A stretch of 64,000 nt of DNA from Nymphalis io (lineage: Eukaryota; Arthropoda; Insecta; Lepidoptera; Nymphalidae), in assembly GCF_905147045.1 (NCBI RefSeq), contig NC_065889.1, forward strand, positions 1,369,001 to 1,433,000, read 5' to 3'. Below, piece by piece: positions 33,950 to 46,000 of this stretch. Made by a program: the position numbers and the translations under genes. Position 1 is the first letter of the stretch. Each line of letters opens with the position of its first letter. Under the pieces are notes generated by a model. It saw only the letters and a list, made by a program, of their open reading frames with translations. It made no database searches and was not told the origin of the DNA.

Positions 33950-35206
33950 CTTTTGGTGCCTTGATTAGCCACGCTTGACGGGACGATACAGTACCTTGGG
34001 ATGAGGGAGAAATTTTAATTTGTTGTGTGTGTAGGTGTGTCTTGTCTATGGTCAAAGTCCGCAAAAGTAAATACGCGTTCTTTAATATGGTCATTTGTCA
34101 GTGGTTATTTTATTAGTAAAATCATAGAAACAGTTATAGTAATCAAATTGTCATAGGCTAGGTAACCGTAATATGATTTTTATAGAGCGTTAACTGAGTA
34201 TCATATGACAATCAACAACAAGATATCGAAGACTTTTTTGAAACATTAGCCTTACAAAGGAAAGGAATATAAATATTTTTCGGTGATTCAATATATTTTT
34301 TAAGTTAGAAAAAAATATACACTTATAAGTATTACCAATATTTTGACTTAGTTTGCACTCTTAGCTTTATAACCATAGATAACTAACCATATACCGTAAT
34401 TCAAAAATGTTAGATTGTTTCATGTTTATCCGTATGGTCCATCTGACGAAAGAATCTTTTGGACCTATCTATTCTTATATTTCTTAAAGATTAATGTAAA
34501 CTTATTAGAATGATCATGGATTTTTCTATTACCTAGCACGCTTAAATCTCAATAATGTGATAGTATTGTTTCAGTTCACTATTTATTATGTTATCATTAA
34601 AAGATAAATTATGATTAAAAATAACTTTTATTACGCGTATAGTACGCGACGCAATAATTTAGGAGTAAAACATTTCGTTCTTTTAATTTTCTGTCAAGTC
34701 AAGATAACTAAGTTGAATTTGATGAAATTAATTTAAGCACACATTATAAATAAGGCACTGATAACGATCAGATTCGGTTGTACTGCAAAATTATACACAT
34801 TTTGCTTATCAGGCTTTTGCAAGCAATATTGATTCGTCATTTTACAAGAATAAATTAAAAAAGTGTTGGCAAATCACGCAATTAAACTGGTTATAAGTAA
34901 GTGTAAAAACATAATCAGACGACATCAGAAACTGAATTTAAGATATGCTACGAGGCGTTTAATGTTTTTTATTTTAGTGATTATAATATAATAAAATTAA
35001 AGGAATCGATATTCCTTTCTACTATTCCAAACTAAATATTTTATTCTTTTGGAAAAAAAATGTAATCAGTACAAGGAATAATCATTGTTTTCGCTGTAAA
35101 TTAAATCCTAAGCACATTTAATGCAAATAACAAAGTTAAGAATGAATAAATGTTTTATAAGAAAGACAGAAATGTATTTACAATAAATTTCATACATGTA
35201 AATGAG
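33950..35206. other. CK2-beta 5' region and spacer
   Basis: The minus strand has a donor-like AAAG/GTGAGG at about 33949, consistent with a non-coding first exon of CK2-beta just above it. The rest is AT-rich and holds no coding exon that I recognise. Confidence 0.4.
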
Positions 35207-35370
35207 TACATCGCCAATGCGCCACTAACCTTGGGAACTAAGATGTTATGTCCCTTGTGCCTGTAATTACAGCTGGCTCACTCACCCTTTAAACTGAAAC
35301 ACAACTATACCAAGAACTGCTGTTTTGTGTAGAACATCTGCTGAGCTTGCACAAAGCCCTACCATCAGTT
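35207..35370 (-). mobile_element. Family B retroposon, internally and 3' deleted (copy B8)
   Basis: A reversed copy lacking the A-tail end. The plus strand runs TCGCCAATGCGCCACTAACC to ACAAAGCCCTACCATCAG, with a deletion across the GGTACCACCCACTCATCAGA block. Confidence 0.8.
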
Positions 35371-35506
35371 AATGGTAATAATTGGTGGTTAAAATGTATA
35401 AAAATAATAATTTGTGTACATAGCAATGTGATCAGGGCACTAACTAGTTATACATAAAATAATGTCACAAAGGTAAAATAAAAATAGTTTAGAAATAGGT
35501 TTCCAT

Positions 35507-35512
35507 TTTATT
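35507..35512 (-). promoter_or_regulatory. Candidate poly(A) signal of the second BTB gene
   Basis: The minus strand reads AATAAA about 125 bases after the stop of the BTB gene at 35638. Other AATAAA-like strings lie nearer the stop, so the assignment is tentative. Confidence 0.4.
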
Positions 35513-35637
35513 TTACAACATTTATGGATGATGACATAGTTTACGTAATTAGTTTCTTATTAACAATAAATAAAATATAAAAACAATATTAATAAAACAT
35601 CAATTAATTCAAATGTTATGAGTATTCTATAACTTAT

Positions 35638-37222
35638 TTATATTAGTTGTTTACATATGTTATACAACTTTTTCGTTAGATTCACATCATTTAAATTCTT
35701 CCAGCCTTCAGTTTCAAGTACTTCTGGATTGTTTTTAATAAATAGAGTAACAATTTTTTGCATATTTTCTAGTTTGTACTTATCTGTAAGTACAAATATA
35801 TCTATTGCATTTTTAACAGTTAATTTTTGAAACAGCTCATATTGCATTAATGGAATAAGGTTTCCTAGCTTATATCTGTTAGCTACATCTTGAAGCTTAA
35901 AAAGAGTTTCATCTAAAATTGATTTATCTGTTATTGAATAGAGGTATTCCAGCAAAACTTCAATTTCATCATCATTCATATCAACAACAGTGGAGTTTGA
36001 TTCTGAATTCTTGATAATATCTCTTAATACATTGCTGTGAGTTGCTAGAAGTACTTTGTGTACATCATACTTATTTCCACTCTTAGATTCTAGAATGAAA
36101 TCTGTATTTTCTTGCCTTTGAAACATACCAGATGAGCAATGTCTAAACTTTATTTTTCTTAGGATCTCTTTATCAACTGGACATTTTGGTTTAAGTTCAA
36201 TTTCGATTGGAATACTAAGAGTTTTGTGAAGGTTATCAACAACTTCTTTTGAAAAGCAAAATGATTTTATGTAATGATTCTTATCAATTTGTGAAGATCT
36301 AAATGTTTTTGAAGTCATTTTATTTGGCAATAATAAATATTTCGAAAATGATGTCACATCTTTCATCTGGATACATGTCTCGATGTCACTAATATTGATT
36401 TTGAATGTACCTGTGTTTCGATGGCAGACAAAAATATTCAAAAGGTAATTTCCACCAGGGCATACAGTTGTTGTGCAGTAAAACCACAAATTAGGTTTTT
36501 GCTTACTATATGTTCCACCTATGTCATATTGGTCACTGTGATGCAACTTATAATCCAAATTGAACACACAAAGTTTTCTTGCTTTTAGTGTTGGACATTG
36601 ATTGAGTGCTGTCACAGCATCTCTATGAAACTGAAAATGAAAATTCACAATAATTTTAATACTTTATATTATTTCTTGAATACCTTGAGCAATGCACAAA
36701 TAAGTTACAAAAATTTGCATTGCAATTATGCAAGGTCGAACAAAAAATACTTTAAATATAATTTGTTTGTGAAATTTTTAAATTATGTAAGTTGGGAAGT
36801 TGAAGTGGTTATAACACCTACACCACTGAATTCTCATGTTAAGCACATGAAATGATTTGAGTGTATAATTCATTTCGTGTGTGGCAATTAAGGAAAACAT
36901 GATCCAAATTGGAGCAGCAGGATTGAATAAGCTTCTAATCTTCTCGTCTAATGGAGAAGAGGTCACACCTCAGAAGTGGGTCAACTAAAGGCTTTTGCTT
37001 AAATTTTGTAAGAATTTTAATTCAATTTTCATACAATATTACTTAGTTTTTATAAGCATATAATTACTATACCTCAACATTAATGTTATTATCTAAATCA
37101 TCTTTATCAACAAAATGATCATCATTTGCATTATCAATGAATTCATCCTCAGAATTATAATCATGGTTTGGTTCCTCTTCATCACTATCATTCATGTAAG
37201 CAAATAGGTCTTCCTCCAGCAT
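35638..37222 (-). CDS. BTB/POZ domain protein with acidic N-terminus, 380 aa
   Basis: Two coding exons, 37073-37222 and 35638-36630, join in phase 0. The first encodes a 50-residue, very acidic segment (NDSDEEE, SEDEFIDN, DKDDLDNN). The second holds a beta-rich region with YDIGGTYSKQKPNLWFY, then a BTB domain at about 225-325 (NTDFILESKSGNKYDVHKVL, LLEYLYS) and a BACK-like helical end. An acceptor (TTATGCAG) lies 14 bases before the ATG, so a non-coding first exon is likely upstream. The BTB half suggests a dimerising adaptor, perhaps for CUL3, which is inference. The domain order and the YDIGGTY motif mark it as a diverged relative of the gene at 27.8-28.9 kb; the acidic exon is absent from that one. 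Confidence 0.86.
36795..36990 (+). mobile_element. Family A SINE, headless decayed copy
   Basis: The intron of the second BTB gene contains CACCACTGAATTCTCATGTT, ATAATTCATTTCGTGTGTGG, AAGGAAAACATGATCC and TTGGAGCAGCAGGATTGAAT. These are the body blocks of family A without the tRNA-like head. Confidence 0.65.
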
Positions 37223-40009
37223 TTTTATTATTTTACCTGCATAAGAAAATTTATTTTGGTAATAATATGCACCGAGATATTCTACTCCTCTTTCATAGAA
37301 AAATAATGTGTTAAATAAAAAAATGTCAATGAGTCATTACTGTAATAATTATTGCATCATCATGGTTGTATATAATGCCAACAAATAAGAAAATAGTCAT
37401 TATAAAAATAAATAAATTTTATTAGAGAATTTTTAGTATTGATTGTTGTAATTTATTGTTTTTGTTTTAAATAAAAATAAGTTTATAATTTTCATCAATA
37501 CAAAAACAACTAAGAAATTGAATAAATTACATACAGACACAAAAAACAGATTACCTAGTAAAATAATTAATAATTATTTGATACAATAATTGCTGTAAAA
37601 ATATTATAATAAAAAGAAAAGAATAACAATAAATACCGACTACGTACTGTTTTAAGAATATCCAGTTCGATGTCGTTAAAGTATATTGTATTGATGAGTA
37701 TTTTTGTTTCAAGCTTTAGATTTTTTTCTCGGGATACCTGTTCTGTTTGCTATTTCCTTCAAATAAATATTTCACTGATCACTTGACAAAAGCTCAGCCA
37801 TAACACAGCCAAAAGACAATGTATAATCTTAATCAGTTCGCTTATCAATCGATTCAGCAATCAAGTCAACTCATTCAGCATTGCCAGGTCCCCATGTCAA
37901 TTTTTTCCTTAATGTCATGCAAATCTCCCTGATAAAGTGGTATATAAAAACAATAGTTAGAGTATTAGTTTTCAATTTTTTATTTAAATGTATATATAAT
38001 TAAATATTATTATTATTATATAGCAATAGATTATCACTTAAAAATCATATCTCCTAATTTACATCTCTTTTAAAATATACATACGCCTTAATTTACCCTG
38101 TAAAAAAATGTTAATTGATTTTTTATTTTTACAAGTATATTTTTATAAGTATATAGCGTATTATGAAGAATTATTTTTTGCTAGGAAAGTTTTCATTAGG
38201 TGTCTACTGAGCAAAAGTAAAAGTAGTAGTAAGACTTTGAATAAAAGTGTTCTGTGCTACTGAGTGGCAGTCCTACTTGCAACAGGCGCATGTATTTGTA
38301 CAACGCTTACGCACAATGCCACAGAACACTTACTCACTTTTGCTCAACGCTGTCACGCACTTGTGGAATTTCTAGCCGCACAATGTTTCTGCTCCTGCAT
38401 CTAGGATCTTTAGTTGTTTATAAGCTCGGACCTAAATACTTTTATTTTAGTATGATAAAAGTTACGTCAGTTTTAGAGCAGTTACCTTTGATTTAATGCA
38501 CCATAAATTTATATTAAGCTGTTTAATTTTTTGATCTCGTGTAACATTGAGGGGTAACCTAAAGTTGTCGGAGTTGAATCGTCGAACACCAAACTAGCTT
38601 TAACTGTTCTAAAATTAGCACATTGGTAAAAACACTTTTAAGCTGAGGTTAATTTAATAAGAAATAGAGTACGTATACCTTTATAAATTAGTATAATTGA
38701 CCCGAGGAACCGTTACAGAAGTTCAATTTTGTATGTCAATTATGAAGAATGACGTAAAATCTAACTGCACGACGAATTTCACAAGTTTCTTTAGCCTATA
38801 GGAACATAGTTCTATGCCCTAAGTATACTGTCCTCCTTACGTTTGTTAAATCAAAAAAGGGCGAAGAAAAGGCGAGGTTCAGAATGAGTAAATGAGTGTC
38901 CTGGATTTTACTTCGTCTTATAAGCAAATTACCTTAAATAAAAAAAAAACGAGAACTTTAACATGTGTAGGTTTCATGGCGATGTTCTTAATCTTAGCCT
39001 ATAAGAGAGCAAGATGATTGATAAAATTAAATAATACATACAAAAGTACATAAAAACGCAGTGGAACTTGACTTGATGTGTTTGACCTAAGCCGGTGTAA
39101 CTTTTGGCTAAATGGTTCCACTGGATCATCCGGGCTTATCGTTTTTGTTCTCGTATCCTCAAAATGATTTTCTATGGCTTTAAAAAAACCGTTTCTTTTT
39201 TCGCGTACATTAAATTTTAAATAATTTATTTTCTTTACTTTTTATCCCCACTTTTTGTAATACGAATGAACTTCGTTTATTTTATAACTCAAAAGTGACT
39301 GTTACATAAATAATATAATACATTGGTAATTTATGTATATAAAGAAGTTATATTATTTTTAATACAATTGGGTAAATTCAATGTTCTATTTACTTCTGAC
39401 CTAACTGTCTGAGAAATTGAGAATGTCAACGTTTAGTTGCAGAGAGGAATCGCACGTTTAAACTGCGCATGTGCAGTTCAATCTCCGCTAAGCACAGTTT
39501 GTTCTCGTGTCCACTGAAAATAGGTACCTACCTGTAATTTACAAAAAAATGACACGAGGCCATCCACTTTCAGAAGAGGGGAGGGGAGGATATAGTTTAT
39601 ATTATAAACCTCCTTACTTGAATCAAATTATAAATCTTTTCTTTTCTAAATTGGTAAATTACTATTAATTGTATATTGATTAATTAAAACCTAAGGGTAA
39701 ACAATTAAAAATAAATTAAATAAGTACCTATATGACAATGTAGAGAATGGGATGCGTTTTAACCAAAAGATAAATAACTAAAAAATGTGTAGGCCATTAT
39801 ACATATTTTCGTTTAATGAAATATTTATTTACGCTTGGTTTCTCGTAAGACGATATTTTTAATTACATGAAAGGTTTCATTAAAAGTTTTTGTTTTGTGA
39901 ACGTAATTTCATCTCACGCCCGGCGCTATGCAGCATTTTCAAGGCCGCGTCTATCAGTACTACAGTTGGCTGCAAGCAGCCGAGCGCGTTGCGCGATGTT
40001 ATCCGCGCT
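37223..40009. other. Spacer between the divergent second BTB and CAP genes
   Basis: About 2.8 kb of AT-rich DNA. It must contain the two promoters, but I can point to no definite element. A small foldback sequence lies at 38206-38346 (listed separately). Confidence 0.45.
38206..38346. repeat. Small foldback element
   Basis: TGAGCAAAAGT at the left and its reverse complement near 38335-38346 form the outer arms. AAGTGTTCTGTG and CACAGAACACTT form a perfect inner 12 bp inverted repeat. The left arm has an extra 20 or so bases. It looks like a decayed MITE; no target duplication was found. Confidence 0.5.
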
Positions 40010-43000
40010 ATGACGGCACCCCGCGACCGACGTGCCGACGACAATGTCGAATTATTACCTCTAAAATCAATGCTAGTGAATAATAATTACAGGGAAGATG
40101 AAGCTTATTACCCTCCCTCGCCGGTATTTAATAATAATCCTTCCAGCTCGAATTTGTACGATTATACGCTCCTGTCAAAGCGTACACCGGCATCAAAACG
40201 GTAAGTTGCCTTTCAATCAATGTTTTGCAAAAGTGGTTCTTTATGTTTTGAAATAGAATTTGTAATAAAAACCTGAAATTATATTTTAGTAAACATTGAC
40301 GAGTAGTTACATCCTAAGTAAATTATTATTTAGGACTATTGTCCTTTGTTACCTCCTATTTGTTAAATATTTCAGAGATTCTTTAAAAAAATCTTGTGGT
40401 TTTTGATAAGTATGCGAAATAGGCAAATATCACTGAATGAAACAGACGTAAGTAATAATATTAAATATGTAAATAATTGTAATTATGTTGTATAGCTGCT
40501 GTACGAAGACTTCGTTTTATATTATAATGTTGTGTTTAACAATACATTTAAAAATAATTACAAAAAATCTACCTTTAGTATTAACCTTTTCGGTAGTAAA
40601 AATTAAATGGAATGATATAAAAGTTGAGTAAGGCAGGACGTTCAGTGATGATTCCACCATAGTAAATTGACAAATTAATCGCTAAATTTATTTTACCGCC
40701 GGTGGTAACATACTCTTTCGCATCTATTAAATAAGCCATGTATTTTAATGATAATACTATTGAATTCATATATTAAGCCGCTAGAAAATCAACTAATCCT
40801 AACTCCACGCTTTTTTATTATCTATATTTGACACAATATTGTTATTTGCCTTATTTATAAATGCTTGCGCATATGTATGCTTGGCCAAAACCGAAGATCT
40901 TTGAGCCTAAAAGGCTTGGTCGACAGAACTAACCCGTATTTTGTGTACTGTGCAAACTCAGCATAATTTGTAATTAGCACCAATCTTCGTTAAACATTTA
41001 TGACAGGTTGCAAGCAGATTCAAATGACACCCATCTCGCCAAATGAAACAAGTCATGGTGTGAAGCCAACTAAGGCGCGCAAACTAGTTTATGCCAGTCT
41101 TTAGAAAAGGCCTTCATAACTGAATGTGTACACAAAATTTCGTGTCTGAACTGTTGATATTTGAGTAGTGCCCTCGCACAATTTATAAAATAAAGTAAGC
41201 ATTACTTCCGGTTGCGACTGAAGTAGAATTAAAAGACATATTTTTTAAAATTATGTTGCTAAAGTAAAATAAAAATGTACCTATTAATAATAATAATAAA
41301 TAATAATAATGTCCTCCAGACCGATTTCGGCCACGGCGGCCAATCTCAGGAGAGATCAGCCAATTACGCAGGAGATATTATAGTGCAAAGTGTGTGCGCA
41401 AACACAGGTGCACTCTCTATTCCCTAAGTCTCATAATCCGATGGGACGGCAATCCGACACGACCGGAAAGAGTTCAGGCGCAGGACCAACGGCTTTACGG
41501 CTTTACGTGCTACGAGGCACGGGAGTGTACACACTTCCAACTTCCATACTCCGGGCTGCTACTGAGAATTTTCTGACAGAAAAACCCAATAACTTTTTAT
41601 TGGCCCGACCTGGGAATTGAACCCAGGACCTCCGGGTCTGCCTTATATCAAGCCACTAGACCACCACCACGAGGCAGTCACCTATTAATAACAATGTACC
41701 TATATTCGAAAATCATGAAATAAAGGTGGCTCACGTCGGTTAAGGTTAATATTTAAATATGTTGTATAGTTAGTGCATAAAAAGTAAATATTTAAAAAAT
41801 AAAAATATTTTTTTACTCAGAATCGTATTTAAAATTGCTGTTGATTTTATGTTTTTTTACGTGCTTGTGTAAGAGTTTGCATTGCACCTGCGGTTTTGGC
41901 GACGTTTAGGCGAGGTTTTTAGCTTGAAGTCACTATTCTGTTCTGTGAGTTAATTTATTTGCTTCATTAACCGTTTTCTTTTTCTTCGTAGTCTACTCCG
42001 TTCATCGCAGCCTGCGCCCACGCCACTGCTGACGCTTTGCGGGGCTCCGCCTCCGTCTCGAAAACGCGAAGAGCTCACCGCACTCGCCAATCTGAGAAAG
42101 AAAGTCGCTCCTGCACTCTTACACCATGCCAGGTATCCCTTATTTATTATTTAATTAAATATTTTACCACGCGACACGCTTAATAATTTCGTCACGTACT
42201 TTTGTAAAAATAAAATAAATGTATTTCATATATACTTAGATCGTTAATAATTTTTATATATATATACAACTTAAAATTTTCATTGTCATTTTAATAATTT
42301 TATTTAAAGAAACACAACCATAAATGTTTTTTTAATGTTCTTTATAAAATTAATTAAAATGTTATTTAATGATTGCTTTTGTTTGTTGTTCACTATTTCA
42401 GTAAGCGAAACGAATTTGTTTCCCTGAACACCTTTTATAAATTCGTTGTAATAATGTTTCCGTGACAATTTTTATTATTATTAGTTTGCCATCCTTTTGG
42501 CTTAAAAGAAAAATCAATTTTGATACATAAGCAATATTAGTGTAAAATTAATTTTTTAGCAAAAAATCAAGGAAAATAGTCTATTTTTAGTATAGCTATT
42601 TATTGTATCCTTTTCTAAGAAAACTTATAATTTACGCAAATATGAAAGAACAATGTTTTTTTTAATTCGACTAGAACTTAATTAAGTTCATTACTTTAAA
42701 TCCAAGTCAAATCCAAGTCAAGTCAAATCCATTAATTAAGTCGAGATGGCCCAGTGGTAAGAACGCGTGAATCCTAACCGATGAACGTGGGTTTAAAACT
42801 GGGCAAGCAACCTCTGAATTTTCATGTGCTTAATTTCTGTTTATAATTCATCTCGTGCTTTTAGGTGAAGGAAAACATTGTGAGGAAACCTGCATGTGTC
42901 TAATTTCATCGAAATTCTGCCACATGGGTATTCCATCAAACTGCATTGGAGCAGCGTGGTGGAATAAGCTCCAAACCTTCTCCTCGAAAAAGGGAGAAGA

Positions 43001-46000
43001 GGCCTTAGCCCAGCAGTGGGATATGTACAGGCTGTTACTGTTACTTCAAATCAATTGATCAAAAACAGATATCCACCCGGAGTATAACGCGTGAATTCAT
43101 TCCAGTATAGGAATTGGTAACGCACCTATGTTTACACACATACTTGTGCACTATAATCTTAGGTCTTGCGCAGCTGGTTAGTTTCTCTACATAATGTCCG
43201 AAATCGTTCGGGAGGTTTCATTATAATATTTCATCAATATATTTTGTCATACAATGTGCAAATTGTAATTATATAAACGTAAAATATAGTGACTATGTGA
43301 AAATCGCGTGCAAAGAAACTGGTGTTTACTTCTATCAAATCTTTAAGCTACGAACACGCAGGTCTCCCTTACTAGAGGTCAAATGGGGCAACCAATGTTC
43401 CATTTCCGGTCAAGCTAATTTAGCACGCATACAACTTTCCGCTTCGGTTAATAGGCATTTTACGTAAACAAAATGGAGTCAAAACAGCTATAAAATATTT
43501 AAGACGTGTTAAAGTGATTTGCTAATTAGTAAAACATGTAATAAAAAATTTTGTTCCCCTACAATGGGTTTGTAAAATAGAATAAATAACTATCCGGTTT
43601 ATTCATATTTCTTATTGGTTGATATCGCCCATAATTGTTAAAACATTAGAGATTAGTTATTATATCAAGAATTCTCTTAAGTTATAGTTAATTTTCAGAA
43701 AACCTTGGAAAAACCATGAGCCGACCAAAGAAGACCGTGAACCTGAACAGCTAGACAACAGACAGAAACTATTGCAAAGGGTAAGTAATAACAATAATAT
43801 ATATATAGTAGAAACGACAGAATAAAGTCAGAAATACATACAAGTATGTTATGATATTTTTTGTGCTACAGGCAAAGTACTATCAATTTTATCTATGTCT
43901 ATTTCAATGCCATAAGGAGTAGAGGTAAACAAACAATTTTCTATATTAATAAAAACAGTTCTTGATTAATATTTACATTATTTACCGGTGGTAGAACTTT
44001 ATGCAAGCTCGTCTGGGGGTGTTAGATGTTTAATACAGGTTTTTGCACTTTTGCAGAGTCCAAAATCCAAGCGTTTCAACTGCAAATAAACAAAGATATA
44101 GATAATTTCGAATAAGAGACGAATATTTGCGCCGTTTGTTCGCTTCAGCTTTTTCAGCTATATCCTTTAAAAACAATTTTTTTTTAACTAAATTATTACG
44201 ATGTCAAGTAAAAATCAAGACTGCCTCCCAAAAAACAAGGAAGGAACTCTAAAGATTTTAACGTTACCATATTTATATAATATATCCATGTTCAGGCATT
44301 TAAAAATTATGGCGTAATAAAGAAACTCACATACATACAAGTAAAGTGAAAACATTAGGCACCTTTTTTTGGCAGTCATATAAAAGTGTATTTCTTTTTT
44401 TTTATTAATAAATAGAAAAAGAGAGAGGTGAAGCTAAATTCCATACCTGTGGCAGTTTAACTCATCCTTAATTATTTAAATTGTGTTAAATACTCATCCC
44501 CGGAAGTTTATTATATTAAAAAGGAATATGTCAAAACTATAAATAGTACTAAAATTTGTCTTATCCCGATATCTTTCATCAGATAGTATAACCAGTCCAC
44601 CTCAAGGCTGCGTGCGAGTAATGTCTATGTCATATATATATATAATACATAAATAAAGATTTGTAATATAAGACTTAAGATTAATTTCCATAGACAATCA
44701 ATAAATGTGTCAGAACTTGTTCCGAAACCTCCTAGGTTTGATACTTTTACCGAGTAAGAGAAAATAATATAATAGGCTACATCGATAAAAAACATTACTT
44801 GATTATGCAATTTGTAAATTAAATATTTTTTTATATCATCAATTGTTTTGTTGTTAATAGTTGATATTTTGTTTATCTCTCTAAATTAGGGTGATTGTAG
44901 TATTATTTAATTTAATAGCCAATTCGCAGTGATGGTTGGTGCTATACCTGAATATAATAATGTGTTATACAAATTGTTCGTACATCGTTATTCTCGTATT
45001 GATAATGAGCGCACAGTCTCGCTTCAGTTATTCCAGGCAACAAGGTCCTTGGTAATCGAAGGTTCCGGAAATAGGGTGCGCCCTTGACCTTATAGGAAAC
45101 GCGACCGCTTTAACCTTGGATATCTCCAACCTACTTATATAAAAACTATTTACAATCTTATTATGCTATCAATTTCGAATTCATAATACAATTTCTATAT
45201 TAAAATACAGCCCGTGTAACTAAACACGTTGACACATGTGACAGAAGTCAAACCTTTTTTCGTCAGAAACGTTGTGGTAGGAATATGTCAAAACTATAAA
45301 AACTACTAAAGAATGTCTATGCTCTCATCTTGAAAATCTTGAAAAACAGCGAAATGGCCTAGTGATTAGAACGCATGAATCTTAACCGATGATTGTGGGT
45401 TCAAACCCGGGCAAGCATCTCAGAATTTTCATGTGCTTAATTTGTGCTTTCAAATAAAAACATTTCATTCACAATAAGAACTGAATATAATTAAATTCGA
45501 ATGTTATTAACATTATTAATACTGTGTCGTTTTTATAAAATACAAATTTATGTTTATAATTCATCTCGTGCTTGACGGTAAAGATAAACATCGTGAGGAA
45601 ACCAGTAAAAAAACTCTGCAGTTCAAATAAATGGCAGTGGGATTAATACTTTTTAATTCTTTATCACTATAAAAAAAACTAATTACATTCACCTAATTCT
45701 TAGGTAAATTGGACATATAAATTATGGAGTTTTATTCTAAAACTGCATTGCATTGCCGTATTTAATAACTTGTGTATTCGAAGAAATTATGGAATAAGAG
45801 AGTATGAGGCCTTCAGACTTTCGAAATTGTTATCTCTCAACAGTGCAAGCGATTTTCAACCTTAATTGAAAAAGGCGACTCTTAGAAAAAACAAAAGAAT
45901 CGCGATGAAATTTGCTCTTCTTTTAGAAATAAATTCGCTCGAAACTCACCAATATGATTAAAATGCGATCTTTGCCCTTTGGATCCTTTAATCGTTCAAG

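Noticed and set aside
41281..41310. (TAA)n run as a CRISPR-like or satellite array
   Set aside because: It is the microsatellite tail of the family C SINE. No CRISPR array exists in this window.
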